Part shown: positions 1 to 11,383 of the stretch, in pieces
Numbering within the stretch: position 1 is the first letter of the stretch
How the letters are laid out: every line of letters starts with the position of its first letter
Source: Auricularia sp. M13
Lineage: Eukaryota; Basidiomycota; Agaricomycetes; Auriculariales; Auriculariaceae
Assembly (NCBI GenBank): GCA_037042915.1
Contig: CM073193.1
Coordinates: 8,804,001-8,868,000, forward strand
Direction: 5' to 3'
DNA length: 64,000 bases
The notes under the pieces: generated by a model
What the model was told of the DNA's origin: nothing
Seen by the model: only the letters and a program-made list of their open reading frames with translations
Database searches by the model: none
Made by a program: the position numbers and the translations under genes

Positions 1-1799
1 ACTGTTGTCGGCTCGTACTGGCCATCAGGCCGCATCCTGACAGTATTGAGCGTCGTGTCTTCCACGCTGTACTTAGCCACGATGGGGATCGGAGTATACA
101 TCCGCAGGGTCTCGTAGAATACTCTGCGGCACAATCAGCGCCACACGATTAAAAAACAGAAAAAAAACGGAAAAGGAACATACGCCAGCGCATAAGTGTA
201 TTTCGGCATGTCTTCGTATTCCTGACGTGCATTGCCTTCAGACCGGACATTTGTGGAGGTTCCGGACGACTCACCGGAAGTGTCCCGTCCGAGCTCAGAG
301 CCTGAATATGCTCAAATAACTTGTCTTGGATGTCCTGGTAGATGGCTAGTAGACCGAAAGTGAAGGCAAGCGTGTGCGCCGTCGTCTGAACCAACAAGTT
401 AGAGGGGAGAACAAATCAGTGTAAAGTCAACTTCGCGTATTTACCTCGTGTCCCGCGACCAGGAAAATGTAAACGTTTCCCATCAACTCCTGATCGGACA
501 ACTCGCCTCCGTCCGCGAGCAGCCCGCTGAAAAGATCATACCGAGTCTCCTTCGCCTCCGCTGAGCGACGAGCCTTGATCATTTCTTCCATGTACAACTG
601 TAACACGTCTGAATAGCAGACTGGGTGTTTTGCAGGTGGTGCGCACACGAATTTCCCCGTACGCGATTTTGGCTTGGCGCCAGCTGTGGCGCAGGCTCAA
701 GACCCAGTCGGGAAACATTACTCGGATGGCCATGTTCTCTGAGATTATGCCCATCGCTTGTTTGAAGGTCATTGCGTGCCCTATCCGGAGAAAAGTATAT
801 GAGGAATTATAGACTACATTATAGTTCATATCGTACCTGGAGGGACGGAGTCATCGTCGTCCCAGGAGACAGCTCTTCCGAAACCTAACGCGACCGTTGT
901 TGACGTGCTGACTGCTTCACGAATGGCTTACCCGCCACGCTGATCACGAAGAGCGCTATCTTCAGCAAAGGTCAGTCATCTAGTAACTGAGTCGACCATT
1001 CAGCGATCAACGCACTGGGAGCGTAATGTCAATAATATGGTCGACGATAACCTCATCCTTGTCGCGCCAACCGGTGGACTTGAACATATTGAGAACGATG
1101 GAGGTCGTCTCTTCCCAGACGAGCTTGTTATTTTTCTGATTGGCGGTCAACTCTGTTGAATTGTGCATCTGTGGCAGGCACTGTACCTCAGAAAAAGCTG
1201 GCGCCACGGGCTTCCTGTGCCGCTTCCACTTCTCGCCTTCCGTAGCGACGATATTCTCGCCGAAAAGCGAGAGCAATTCGTATACCTTCGTGGGCTTTGG
1301 GAAGCGTGCCCTGGATAGAGTGATTTCCTGGCGTGAAGAGTACTATTAGGACACCAAGACAACGATAGGTGTGAGCGCACCTTAATGGCCGCAGGGTCCG
1401 CTACGTGGAAGTTCGTAATGGACACAGGTAGAGCAGTGATCTTCATGCAGTTTCAATCAGCAGGTGCGCCAGCAGGTCGAGTGATGAGGGCGACAAACAT
1501 CTGTGATAATTTCCGCGCCGTGTTCCAGGAATGCTGCATCAATTGAGTTCTTGTCACCGCCAGGAAGCATTGCACATGCACATCGTTGGCTTACGTTTGT
1601 ACTTGTTCGCGGAGAAGTAGCCCCAGCCGATGCTGACGCCGGGGACATAATCCCACGGGAAAGGTACGAAATAGTTGAAGATCAGGCGGTAGCCAGGCCA
1701 GCCCTTGGCACGTCGCACGGCCCTCTGGAACTCGACGAAGCGCTGGATAGCGTAGAGCACGGCGCCTGCGTATAGTGCGATCATCAGCGTGTTAGCCAT
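1..1799 (-). CDS. Cytochrome P450 monooxygenase, C-terminus beyond left edge
   Basis: Haem-thiolate monooxygenase, probably ER-anchored. The ATG is at 1799 and opens a hydrophobic N-terminus. Visible family motifs are the helix-C segment GENIVATEGEKWKRHRK, the I-helix AGHE-TTAH (restored across an intron at 386-444) and the K-helix ETLR near 100-110. I can place twelve exons, all with consensus splice sites: 1799-1595, 1533-1499 (35 nt), 1440-1381, 1327-1187, 1135-1016, 959-932 (28 nt), 884-837, 780-649, 608-445, 385 onward, a short exon starting EYEDMP, and the last from 123 to the edge. Phases agree at every junction. The haem-binding cysteine loop lies outside the window. The family is certain; the CYP subfamily and substrate are not. 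It diverges from the F-box-like gene at 2714 across about 0.9 kb. Confidence 0.93.
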
Positions 1800-2713
1800 A
1801 GTGAGAGAATGAGTGAGAGGTGCAGAGCGTCCCAATGATACGGACCTGAAATTTAGCGTGGCGGCGGTCTCGGAGCCTTGGTAGGGAACCAACGGAGCTG
1901 CCCTTCGCACGTGGCCGGCCGCCGGGAAGGGCAAGTGGCCCCTCCTTCACACACCCCGGAAAATTCAGATAGACGCATGTCACTCTTTAGAAATTTTGTA
2001 ACTTTGACACTGAGGCTGTACGCACTTTATGATATGGTTTCGGCGGGTAATTTACGGTCCAAGAAGGGGCCTACATTGCTCAGAGTTAGTAGAATCCAAC
2101 CCTGGCCGTTACTGTTTGGCTGTCGAAGCTGCAGACGGGCCAAGAAACTGCCACCTCCCGAGGTGAATGTGATTTCATGGGTGACGGGCTCAGTCCTATT
2201 GGAAATGCAAGCGTGAGCAGTGTCAAAGTTGAGAGCCGTTCAGGAAGCAATTGCAAGGCAGTTTAAAGTGAGAGGCAGGCGAGAGGATAAGAGATGCTAG
2301 TGACACCTGAGCAAGTCAACCAGACGAATATTGCGATTCCCTTCGATCGAAGTGAGAGAATAGTCGGCGGTCACTCGCGCACGAAGCAGCCAGGTTGGCC
2401 TGATGCCATGCTCTGAACAGCGCCCAAACTCGTGTAGATCAGAGATCCGGCACCAAGGTCGAAATTCGTTTTGAAGACTGGGAATTTCCAGCCAGGTGTT
2501 GCGAGGATAATTCAGGCATGATGAGCGGAGGGAGGATATATGAGCAGCAAGTTGTCGTTTTCACGGGTTCCTGCAGCCGTGTAGTGCAGTCAAAATGCGG
2601 TCGAATCTTTCGCCAGCTGGCCCAGGAGTCGAGGTTCAGGTCACGCGAGCGTTCCGGCTCCGCCCGAACGGCTCTTTGTCCGGAACCACGATGGGCGACT
2701 GAACATCCCGTGC
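1800..2713. other. Intergenic region between divergent genes
   Basis: About 0.9 kb between the P450 start (-) and the F-box-like start (+). It presumably holds both promoters. The open frames here have no recognisable domain and no splice structure joining them, so I call none. Confidence 0.6.
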
Positions 2714-4120
2714 ATGGCAAAGCAGACCGAGCTCGACGTAGTCCTCAACGCGCGCCCGTACGAGCTCAACACCGGCCAGCTACTTCTGGTCCCGCTGCTG
2801 CCTCCGAACACGCCCAAAGCGACGCTCCCAGCCGAAGTCTGGGAACGCGTGCTTGCATATGCCATCCACAGCCCATACAACACCGAAACCTCCAAGCGCA
2901 GGCTAACTCGCGCGCAATGGCGGGCAGAGCTGAGCACCGTTTGCCGTATGTTTTCTGTGCGTCTGCCAGCACCACAAGAGCCCGAAGGCGACTGACCACA
3001 TCGACAGGAAATAGTGCCGCCCCTGCTCTTTGCGCATCCAACGGTTAGCTCTCCGCATAGTCTGAAGGCGCTCTCGGACGCCATTTTTGCCGGCGACGCG
3101 CGCTGGGACAGTCTGCGCCGCATTCTGCATTCGACACCGGGGCGATGGGTCCAATCCCTCGACTTGTCTGCCCTCGATCCAGGCGCGCAGTACTTGCAGG
3201 TAGACGTGCTCTTGCAAAACATGCTTCCACTTGTCCCGTTTGTCGCCGAAATCCGGCTGAATGCTTCTATTTCGCTCAGCCGGGCCACGCTGGATGCGTT
3301 GCGCACCGGACCCCATGCTCAGCGCATGCGCTCGTTGACTGGTGTTCGGTTCGCCGCCCCGCATCTAGGACCAGCTGTCCCTCATGATGCAGATCCCGCC
3401 ACTCGCGAAAGGTATGAACAGGTGCAGGACCCCATCCTGCGTCTTTTACGCGCTTGCACTTCTCTACAAGAGCTTGAACTTGTTCCCCCTCCTCCCTTAC
3501 CGGCAGGCGATGATGATGACGACGACTGGCCTATTCCTGAAAACTCGAAACCGGAACTGCACGAACCTTTGGAATTTCCACATCTGCACACGCTGTCTAT
3601 CTCGCTCGCGCCATCATCGGCCCTCGTTGCACTTCTCTCGCGTTCGCTCATGCCTTCACTTCGCATTCTCAGTATGGCCGCGGAACTAGCCGTGGAATCC
3701 AGCCTCCTCTCCGCTCACGGGTTCAGCCTGCGTTCGCTCGCGCTCATCGAGAAGGTCGACGCATCTCCGGAATTGGCGACCGAGCATTGCCCCTCGAATC
3801 TGCTGCACACCTGCCCGTCCCTGCGGCACCTCATTCTCCCATGCTCAGTTCCTCCTTTGGAGCCATACGTAGGAGGACGCCACCCACTCGCCGTGCTCTC
3901 AATCCCACGACCCGCTCCGGAATTCCTGAGCGCACTGGAGCGCGGACTGCTGCCGTCCCTGCGCGTCGTGCAGCTGCGCGACACGCGGTGGCTTCGCGCC
4001 GGCGTGGCGTCCATTGCGCGCCGGACGGGCGTTGCGGGCGAGATGGGGCGGTGGCGCGTGCGCCTGGGTCGGCTGCGTATACGCGTGCTGGATGGGACGG
4101 GTCGAGAGGAGGAGCTCTGA
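2714..4120 (+). CDS. F-box/LRR-like hypothetical protein
   Basis: Two exons, 2714-2945 and 3015-4120, joined by a 69-nt intron (GTATGT...AATAG); the product is 445 aa. The N-terminus carries an F-box-like opening (LPAEVWERVLAYAI, residues about 36-49). The remainder is leucine-rich with LRR-like spacing (for example LHTLSISLAPS and LPSLRVVQLRDTRW) and a small acidic loop, GDDDDDD, near residue 245. This is the common layout of Agaricomycete F-box proteins, which in general recruit substrates to SCF ubiquitin ligases; the target is unknown. Without the intron the second half is in another frame, which supports the splice. Confidence 0.8.
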
Positions 4121-4570
4121 TTTCTGGATGGACTGGTGCGTTTCGCGTCTCGTTTTGTGGTGCAATTCCTTTGTTGTTTTGCATGTATGGTTGTCAATGC
4201 TCACCACTCTGCTGTCCTGTATGATTAACTTCGTGCCCAACTCACCCTCCATGAACAACCTTGAACACGCATGTGAAGGGTTAGGCAAGTATTCGGATTG
4301 TTTGGGCTGATACGGCGCTGCCAGAATTCTCCATTTGGTTGTGGGCGCCGGTCCTCAAATCCACTATAGCATCGACGTGTCAAGTGGAGCAGAAGACCAT
4401 CGGAGCTAGAAAAATATTGTTCACCTGCTCAACGGGGTCAATTCAGCAACTTCACCCGAGCGCTTGCCAGTGCGGAGTTGACCCAAGCCGAGACCTCTTC
4501 CCAGGCGCCCACCCCCGCGAACGTACGACCTGAGCCCAGGCCGTACGACTAAGTCTTGGGGCGGCGTGCG
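4121..4570. other. Intergenic region
   Basis: A 450-bp gap between two co-directional genes. It presumably holds the terminator of the F-box-like gene and the promoter of the CCCH gene. I see no repeat, RNA gene or convincing ORF. Confidence 0.6.
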
Positions 4571-6569
4571 ATGGGTAGCGAGGAGAACACGGCGGTGTCG
4601 CCAGAGCGGTGGCAGGAGCTGGTCGGGGAGCTCTCTGGTGCGTGGCCTGTGCACGATTGCCTGCCCGCATTGCTAACTGGACTTGGTGTCTCCAGCCCTC
4701 TATTCCCACGCTCAGCAGCGTAGCAGTCGCTTGGATGTCGTACAGCAAGAGCTTGGTGTGTGGACTATCCTTGGTTCGCAAGGTGCCACATTTGCTGATT
4801 GCTCTGGCAGTCGTCACGAAAATCCAGAATGAAGAGCTCGAGAAGCGAGTCAGGGATCTCGGCAAGTCGACAGGCTGTCAGTGCAGTATTCAATTCAACT
4901 GAAGACTTTTGTTTAGAGCGCGAGGTGCAGGTGTGGCGCCAGGCGCACGAACGCGAATGCTTGGACAAGGACGCCGTTGAAGTCGCAAAGCAAGAATTGG
5001 AGCAAGTAATACAAGGCATGAAGGTAATTAAGTGCCCGTTTACTGCTGTTGAGCTGCAAGTGACACTGTGCTTAGGACGACGCCCCGCTCATCGTCTGCC
5101 TGATCGACGGCGACGGTACCATCTTCGCGCCAGAGTTCATCATCAATGGCCAGGTTGGGGGACGCACAGCGGCCCAGTACCTCCACCGCGGTATGCTGGA
5201 GTACCTCGCGCCGTACGGCACGCGCGCGGCGGTGTGCGTCACCGTGTATTGCAATCGCTCCGGCCTGCGCGATACGCTCATCCGCGCCGGCGTGTGCACG
5301 CTCGGGCAGTTCGATGCCTTCTGGATCGGATTCGTGCAGGCCGCGAGCATGTTCTGCCTGGTCGACGTGGGCCCAGGGAAGGAAGCTGCTGACGCCAAAT
5401 TGCGGGGTGCGTGCACCGATTCTTGATGCGCCGGCCTCGTGGAGCCTTCTAAGTTCTGACGGCACGATTTCAGAGGCCCTGCGTATCTACGCGCGCATGC
5501 CGCAGGTCATGCGCGTCTTCTTCGGCGGCGCGCATGATGGAGGCTACCGTCCGCCGCTGTCGACGCTCGCACTTGAAGGCTACCTCGAGAAGATCGTGCT
5601 GATCCGGACTCAGGACGAGATTGCGCTCGATCTGCGCGCGCTCAACTTGGAGACCGTCCTGTGGAGGGGGCTCTTCATGGACCAGAAACTGCAGCTACCC
5701 GGGAACACCAATGGGAATGGAAATGGTAACAGTGGCCGGGGAAACGCTGGCCCCACACCTAGACGACCCGGCCAGCCCCTTCCTGGTGCAACACCTAGGC
5801 GACCCGACCAACCTCTTCCTGGGGTAACGCCAAGACGACCCGAATCAGCTCTACCTAACGAAGGCATTCCACAATCACCCCAGCCTCCTCCTGGGAAACG
5901 ATTCCCAGATCCCAAGATTGTGAGTCTAATGTGCTGTCCTTCGTTTTGTTCGGCCATTGACTGTAATCTTCAGCCGCTGGGAAGACGTCAGTCCTTGCGC
6001 GAGAATTCGAAGCCGTATCCTTCTGACAGCTTCTAGACGTCCCACCCCCTTGCAACTTTTACTACCTCATTTCGATGTGCCCGCAAGGAGTGCGCGTTTC
6101 TTGGTTTCCCGAGCCTTCTGTCTAGACTGACTTTCCATCAGACGAAATGTCCTTACGCTCACAACTTCATACTCACTCCCGAGGTACTTTTCTGGACTTT
6201 GGCCTTGCACATACCCAATCTCAACCATCTCTAGCAACTCGCGACCATGCGCAAGACCGCTAAGAAAGCTCCGTGCTTTCTCGTCAATCGCAGTGAGTCC
6301 AGATCAAGCATCTTGCCCTCGGCTTTGACGCATGCTATCTGTAGACCAGAAGTGTCCGTACGGCGAGCGGTGCTGCATGTCGCACAAGTGCCCCCGCGCG
6401 GCAAACTGCCCGTACATCAAAGCCGGGAAATGCAAATGGACAGGTGGTGCGTCTCATTTGATCCTCTTCCGGAGAGTCGCCCTCTTGCAATGGCTGACAT
6501 ACGCCATCTTGTACAGCTATTATGCACGACCAGCCGTCCGGCCCCGCGTCGGCGTCTGGAAGTGGATGA
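4571..6569 (+). CDS. CCCH zinc-finger protein with DUF7923-type core
   Basis: Twelve exons give 459 aa: 4571-4637, 4696-4755, 4811-4861, 4917-5023, 5076-5406, 5474-5919, 5974-5986, 6037-6089, 6142-6183, 6235-6292, 6345-6443 and 6517-6569. All phases agree and the total is divisible by three. An N-terminal coiled coil (about residues 22-95) is followed by the family core starting DDAPLIVCLIDGDGTIF, then a proline-rich linker with three 12-residue repeats. The C-terminus has two C-x8-C-x5-C-x3-H fingers (CNFYYLISMCPQGTKCPYAH and CFLVNRNQKCPYGERCCMSH) and a further Cys-rich segment. CCCH fingers generally bind RNA, so an RNA-binding role is inferred. The third intron is GC-AG (GCAAGT donor at 4862) and exon 7 is only 13 nt. 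Confidence 0.88.
5755..5862 (+). repeat. Three 36-nt in-frame tandem repeats (TPRRPxxxLPxx linker)
   Basis: Units at 5755-5790, 5791-5826 and 5827-5862 encode TPRRPGQPLPGA, TPRRPDQPLPGV and TPRRPESALPNE. They form a flexible Pro/Arg linker between the core domain and the CCCH fingers. The third unit is the most diverged. Confidence 0.9.
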
Positions 6570-7434
6570 GCCGAATATACGGCTCTTTTGGCGCAAGCAG
6601 GGTTGTTGCTTGTTTGCCACTCACGTTTAGTATGGTGGTCTGTCTGCGGGGACGTGCTGCCAGACCATGGTGTCGAAAGACGCGTTCCTCCTTCCCTTCG
6701 GACTGGAGTTTCTGACTTGTTGTACCACCAACTGTTCATTTTTCCAACTGTTACTTTCCCCTGTTTTCTCCGACTGACGATCACTGTAGCTTTCCCATGT
6801 GGGTCGCTGTGCGGCGTTTCCCTCTGAATCTGTGCTTATGGACTGGAATCTGGAACATATGAGCTTTATGCCGCATGCGTGATGATTGGGACGTACCTAT
6901 AATTGGCGCCCTTTGTAGCTACTGTCAAGGTAACTCATCGGCAAGTTATGCTGCTCAATTCAGCCCTACAAGTCGGAAGGTCGTGTAAAGTCCGGTGAAT
7001 CGCATCTCCGCCACTTTCCTTGCTCGTCGGAACTCCTCGTCCTTCAACGAGTCAATGCCTGCGCTTGATCGCGAATCGCTGGTGCAAGTGCAAATATATC
7101 CTGGTTCAAAGACGCTCAGTTGCGCCTGGGCTTCCTTCCATAATTTTCAAAGCTTCGAACTTGCCTTCTGGGCCCTGGCCTTACGTCGGTCAAATATCGA
7201 CCTTGAAGGCTTCGCGACACCGCCGACCGGAGCATGTCATCCTCTCAATTTCCAACGGCGGATCTTAAATGGGCACGCAGTCGCGTGGGAAGCGCAGGGC
7301 GGCCTTCGTGGCGTCACACGAGCTCGCCGGGGGGACCGTCGGTCCCCAGTGCTTCTCAATTCACCGAGGCCCACCGACCTTATTAGCTCGCTCGACCCGC
7401 TGGCCGCCGTCACTCCTTGCTCTACTGCACCATC
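6570..7434. other. Intergenic region upstream of GH5 gene
   Basis: About 0.87 kb without a supportable gene. The open frames at 6990-7456 are short, lack domains and overlap the GH5 promoter side. I see no clear repeat. Confidence 0.55.
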
Positions 7435-8705
7435 ATGGCGGGTTTTGGCAAGCTAGGCAGTCTGTGGGCTTGTCTTGCACTCGCGGTTGCGAATGTCTAT
7501 GCGGTCGTGCTGCACACCTCCAGTCGCTGGATCCTCGACTCGAACAACCAGCGCGTCAAGCTGCGCTGCGTCAATTGGGCCGGGCACATGGAGGTCGGCA
7601 TCCCCGAGGGCTTGCAGTTCCAGACGCCAGAGACGATTGCGAACTGGATCGCGTCGAACGGCTTCAACTGCGTCCGCTTGACGTTCTCGATCGACTTCGC
7701 GCTCAACCCCAACCGCCTCGTGCGCGACTCCTTCACCGCCGCCGCCGGCCCTGCAGGCGTGAGCGCGTCCACAATGCAGTCGCTTTACAACCAGGTGGCG
7801 GCGAAGAACTCGTGGGTGTCGTCGGCGACGCAGCAGCAGGCCTACGCGCGCGTCATCGACGCGCTCGGGGCGCGCAACGTGCTCGTTATGCTGGATAACC
7901 ACATCTCGCGCGCGGGCTGGTGCTGTAGCACGTCCGACGGCAACGGCTGGTGGGCGTCGGCCAGCGGGTACAACGCCGCGAACAGCCAGTACTTCGACGT
8001 TAACAACTGGCTCAACGGCCTGCGCGCCATGGCCACGTTCGCCAAGTCGCACTCCAACGTCGTCGGCCTCGCGCTGCGCAACGAGTTGCGCGCTGTCGGC
8101 AGCCAGGACGGCAACAACCACGCGGACTGGTACAACTTCGTCGGCCAGGGCTTGAGCGCCGTGCACTCTGCCAATTCGGACCTGCTCATCGTCGTCGGCG
8201 GCGTGAACTACGCGACCGACTTCAGCTTCCTGGGCAGCAAGCCCTTGAACCGCACTGCGTTCGGCGACAAGGTCGTGTACGAGTTCCATAACTACCAGTG
8301 GTCGTTTAGGTGTGCCATCCGAGCCGAGCTACCAGGGAATTCAGACTGATTCTGCGTAGCACGAACGACTGCAACCAGCACAAGTCGCTCCTTGGGCAGC
8401 GTGCCGGCTATCTGCTCTCGCAGAATCAAGCGTACACGGGTCCTCTGTGGCTCAGCGAGTTCGGCTGGGCGCAGTCCAACCCGAGCGCCGACGAGAACGC
8501 GTACGCGAGCTGCCTCGTGTCTTACATGCAGAGCAACGACGCCGAGTGGTCTTACTGGGCGTTGATGGGAAGCTACTACGTCCGCTCCCAGAGCACCAAC
8601 GCTGACGAATCGTTTGGCCTGCTCAACCACGACTGGAGCGGCTGGAGGAACGGCTCGTTCCTTAACACCATCGGGAAAATGATGCAGGTGACGCAAGGCC
8701 CTTGA
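7435..8705 (+). CDS. Secreted glycoside hydrolase family 5 enzyme
   Basis: Two exons, 7435-8309 and 8360-8705 (50-nt intron, GTGTGC...GTAG), giving 406 aa. A signal peptide is evident at residues 1-23, ending near VYA. The GH5 TIM-barrel signatures are present: the acid/base glutamate in LALRNELR (E217) and the nucleophile glutamate in LWLSEFGWAQ (E325), plus LDNHISRAGWCCS typical of fungal GH5 members. It probably cleaves a beta-linked plant or fungal wall glucan outside the cell. I cannot assign the subfamily or exact substrate, and there is no carbohydrate-binding module. I chose ATG 7435 because it gives the signal peptide. Confidence 0.93.
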
Positions 8706-8916
8706 AGCTTTCTGTAAATAGCCCGTTAGCTTTGCCAACCGTGTGAATGTAACTGAGAGAGTCGTTGGCCTTCGCATGCTGAGTAGACGTGTTCGATTAC
8801 GGCAGGAGGTAGGCGGCAGATAAGTAGGGATTGGAGTAGCGTACGGGATTGAACAGGCAAGTTTAGTATCCTAAAGATGAATCGCGCAGATTAGAATAAT
8901 TAGTGATAGATGAGGT

Positions 8917-10689
8917 CTATATGTTTGAGTCGTCGTCCGCACGACCTTCGGGGATATATTCGCGGTGCTGATCGAGGCGCTGTATCATCTGCAGCAACTG
9001 GCGGGTGTCCTCGTGATCCTCAGGTTCGAACAGAGCAACGTTTCTGAGACCGAGGACTGGTTTCTGCATAGTGACGATATGCCAGGTGAGGAACACATTA
9101 ACGCTGTGCGCGGAAATGACAAGCGGCCCTTTCGTGGGAATTGGTTCGTTTTCGTAATGCCAATCGCGCCCAGGTTTGAAATAAGCGAATTGCAGAAGAC
9201 GCAACGCTGGGAGCACCCATTCCTTGCCCGCGGTCAAAGGCAGGAAGAAAACGCCCAGAACAGGATCTGGTGTCAGAGCACCATCGTTGTTAGACGGCCA
9301 GTCAAGAACAATAGTGAGCTCCTCGAGCTGCGGCACCACTGGGAGTCGCGCCGTCGGCCATAGCTGTTCCCCCATCGTCAGTCGGCGGATATTCGGGAAG
9401 AAATGGCGGAATGGCGAATATAGTGCGTTCCGCGAACGCTGCAGCTTCATCTCGGTCGAGCGGGTGCTACCATCCAGGAGCTGCGCCACGACGCGCACAG
9501 CAATGATGGCAGCCTCGTATGAATGATAGATGTGGAGTGCTGTCGTCTTCTGAAGTGATTCATGGGCCTGTAGCCACGCCAGAGCAGTCGGCGCGTCGTC
9601 CCACGAGATGCGAAAATGACGAGGCTCATTATACCGAGCGACGGAAAGAAGACGGTTGAGGTCCGAGAGCGAGGCTCTATGTAGATAGATGTTGGCGGAT
9701 TCAGGGGTATGGAGTAATGGAAGCGGCGACGCTGCTGTAACATCCCAGTTATCCGGTACGGTGCAATTCCGTACATCGACAGAAAGCGAAACGAGCGCAC
9801 GACATGCTCGCAAGACCAGTGCGAGATCCACGATGGAACAGACGGAATGGTCAAATGTAAGGTGCTGGAGATGCTGCAGCGGCGGCCATGTAGCAGCCGG
9901 GGGACTGATCGATTTGAGAGACAGCTTCTTCAGCTTGGGTACCGCGCCAGAAAACAGGTCGTGTGGAAAGTTGAACAGCACATCGTCGTCCGTATAGTTT
10001 CGCACTGTCTCGAGCTCCAATGACACGAGAGAAGGCGCGGGCATCGTTAGAGATGCGCGAAAGTTCTGCTGAAACATCGCGCGCGGAAGTCGCAGCTGGA
10101 GTGTTCGAATGTGGGATATGTAATCCTCCAGAGGGTCGGAGAATACGTCCTCCGCGGGCTCTCGGCAGTAAAGAGCCACGTCAACCGGGCGAGGCCTAGT
10201 GTGTCCCAGCCGCATGGCAAGTTCGCGCAGAGCGACTCCAGAAGTGACGTCGCCATAGCTGGTAGCAACAGACACTTTGGACCACAGCATCGGGTTGTCG
10301 AGAGAAACTGCGCGCCAATGCCGACAGACACCAGCGAAAGGGAGCTGCTCCACAAAGTCGCCTTCTGCAGCTAGACTGAAGATCATGCAGAGGACCTCCG
10401 GCGGCAGTTTGTTGACAGGGTTGTGATTGTTGAAGTGGGATCCCAGGTATTGGACGGTGTAGTCTATCCAAGAGTACATGTTGACAGCAAGCTCTTGCAT
10501 GCGCTTCAGGCCTTCTGCAGACCAACTGCACACGGACAATGGCCCATCCGGGTCTGCACCCGCCGCAAGAATGAGCTCATTCACAATGCCGTGGTGCAGG
10601 CCCTCGTGCGCCGGACTTTTGTACATGCTGCCGGTGGCACAGTGGCAAGCGGGACCAGAGAGCGGCGAGAGAGCAAAATGTCCGGCCAA
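8917..10689 (-). CDS. F-box protein with LRR-like C-terminus
   Basis: A single-exon ORF of 590 aa. The F-box motif NKLPPEVLCMIFSLA is near residue 94 and is followed by the usual VCRHWRAVSLDNPMLWSKV. The rest is leucine-rich, with strand/turn patterns such as LVSLELETVRNY and LKKLSLKSI. It is probably an SCF-type substrate adaptor of unknown target, from a large expanded family in Agaricomycetes. A later ATG (the MYKSPAHEGL start) would also leave the F-box intact, so the exact start is uncertain. Confidence 0.85.
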   Translation of the reverse strand: MAGHFALSPLSGPACHCATGSMYKSPAHEGLHHGIVNELILAAGADPDGPLSVCSWSAEGLKRMQELAVNMYSWIDYTVQYLGSHFNNHNPVNKLPPEVLCMIFSLAAEGDFVEQLPFAGVCRHWRAVSLDNPMLWSKVSVATSYGDVTSGVALRELAMRLGHTRPRPVDVALYCREPAEDVFSDPLEDYISHIRTLQLRLPRAMFQQNFRASLTMPAPSLVSLELETVRNYTDDDVLFNFPHDLFSGAVPKLKKLSLKSISPPAATWPPLQHLQHLTFDHSVCSIVDLALVLRACRALVSLSVDVRNCTVPDNWDVTAASPLPLLHTPESANIYLHRASLSDLNRLLSVARYNEPRHFRISWDDAPTALAWLQAHESLQKTTALHIYHSYEAAIIAVRVVAQLLDGSTRSTEMKLQRSRNALYSPFRHFFPNIRRLTMGEQLWPTARLPVVPQLEELTIVLDWPSNNDGALTPDPVLGVFFLPLTAGKEWVLPALRLLQFAYFKPGRDWHYENEPIPTKGPLVISAHSVNVFLTWHIVTMQKPVLGLRNVALFEPEDHEDTRQLLQMIQRLDQHREYIPEGRADDDSNI

Positions 10690-11383
10690 AATTCAGTCGG
10701 AGCTTGAAGAATTGTTCGCCACGCGTCAAACTTCAAGCTTCAAGTTTGGTGCGTCCGCGAGCATCGAGGTCAAGCCAGTGCATCTTGGCGCTGAATATTA
10801 AATCCTGAGCTCGTAAAGTGACGTGTTCCACTGTATACGCTAAATTTTAGTTGACGGACAGGAAATTTTAGCGTTTCTTCCCTAGCTCGTTCTAGTTTTT
10901 GTTCTACCTCGTCGTCACATTCGTTCAGGAAGACCTCAGTACCTTCGAATGCCCGGTACTGTATTTGCTTAACTGGAGTTACAGACAGCAATACTGACTC
11001 AGCGTTCTACTCTATTCCGATCGGGCGCGGCGCATTCCAGGAGTGGTCAGATGACTACAGAAGTGGTAGGCTACGGTCAGAACTCTGAAATCGTGCAAAT
11101 ATGTTCATTCTATTGCTCATTGTGTTGCACGAAAGTGAACCTCAGAGAGCCAAAGAAAAAGTGTTACGCGCTCTGCTCACTCCGAAAACTGAGCTCCCGC
11201 AAACGATGAAGATCAATTGTTCGAAGGACGAATGTTGGCACGGCGATCATGATCTGGTCCACGGCTTTCCGTCAAAACCTGCTATGCAGGATTCTCAGTC
11301 ACAACTCCCGATGCCGCGCACTGGGGACTTTATATAGACAGCCTGGCGAATTGACTTCACAAACACCCTCCTCCGAGCATTCC
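10690..11383. other. Intergenic region between divergent F-box and SDR genes
   Basis: About 0.69 kb, moderately AT-rich compared with the flanking exons. A TATA-like TTTATATAGA lies at about 11329-11338, roughly 50 nt before the SDR start. No other feature was recognised. Confidence 0.55.

Noticed and set aside
7453-8289. 278-aa minus ORF opposite GH5
   Set aside because: Val/Arg/Ala-rich complement reading of the GH5 exon; the plus strand has signal peptide and catalytic residues.
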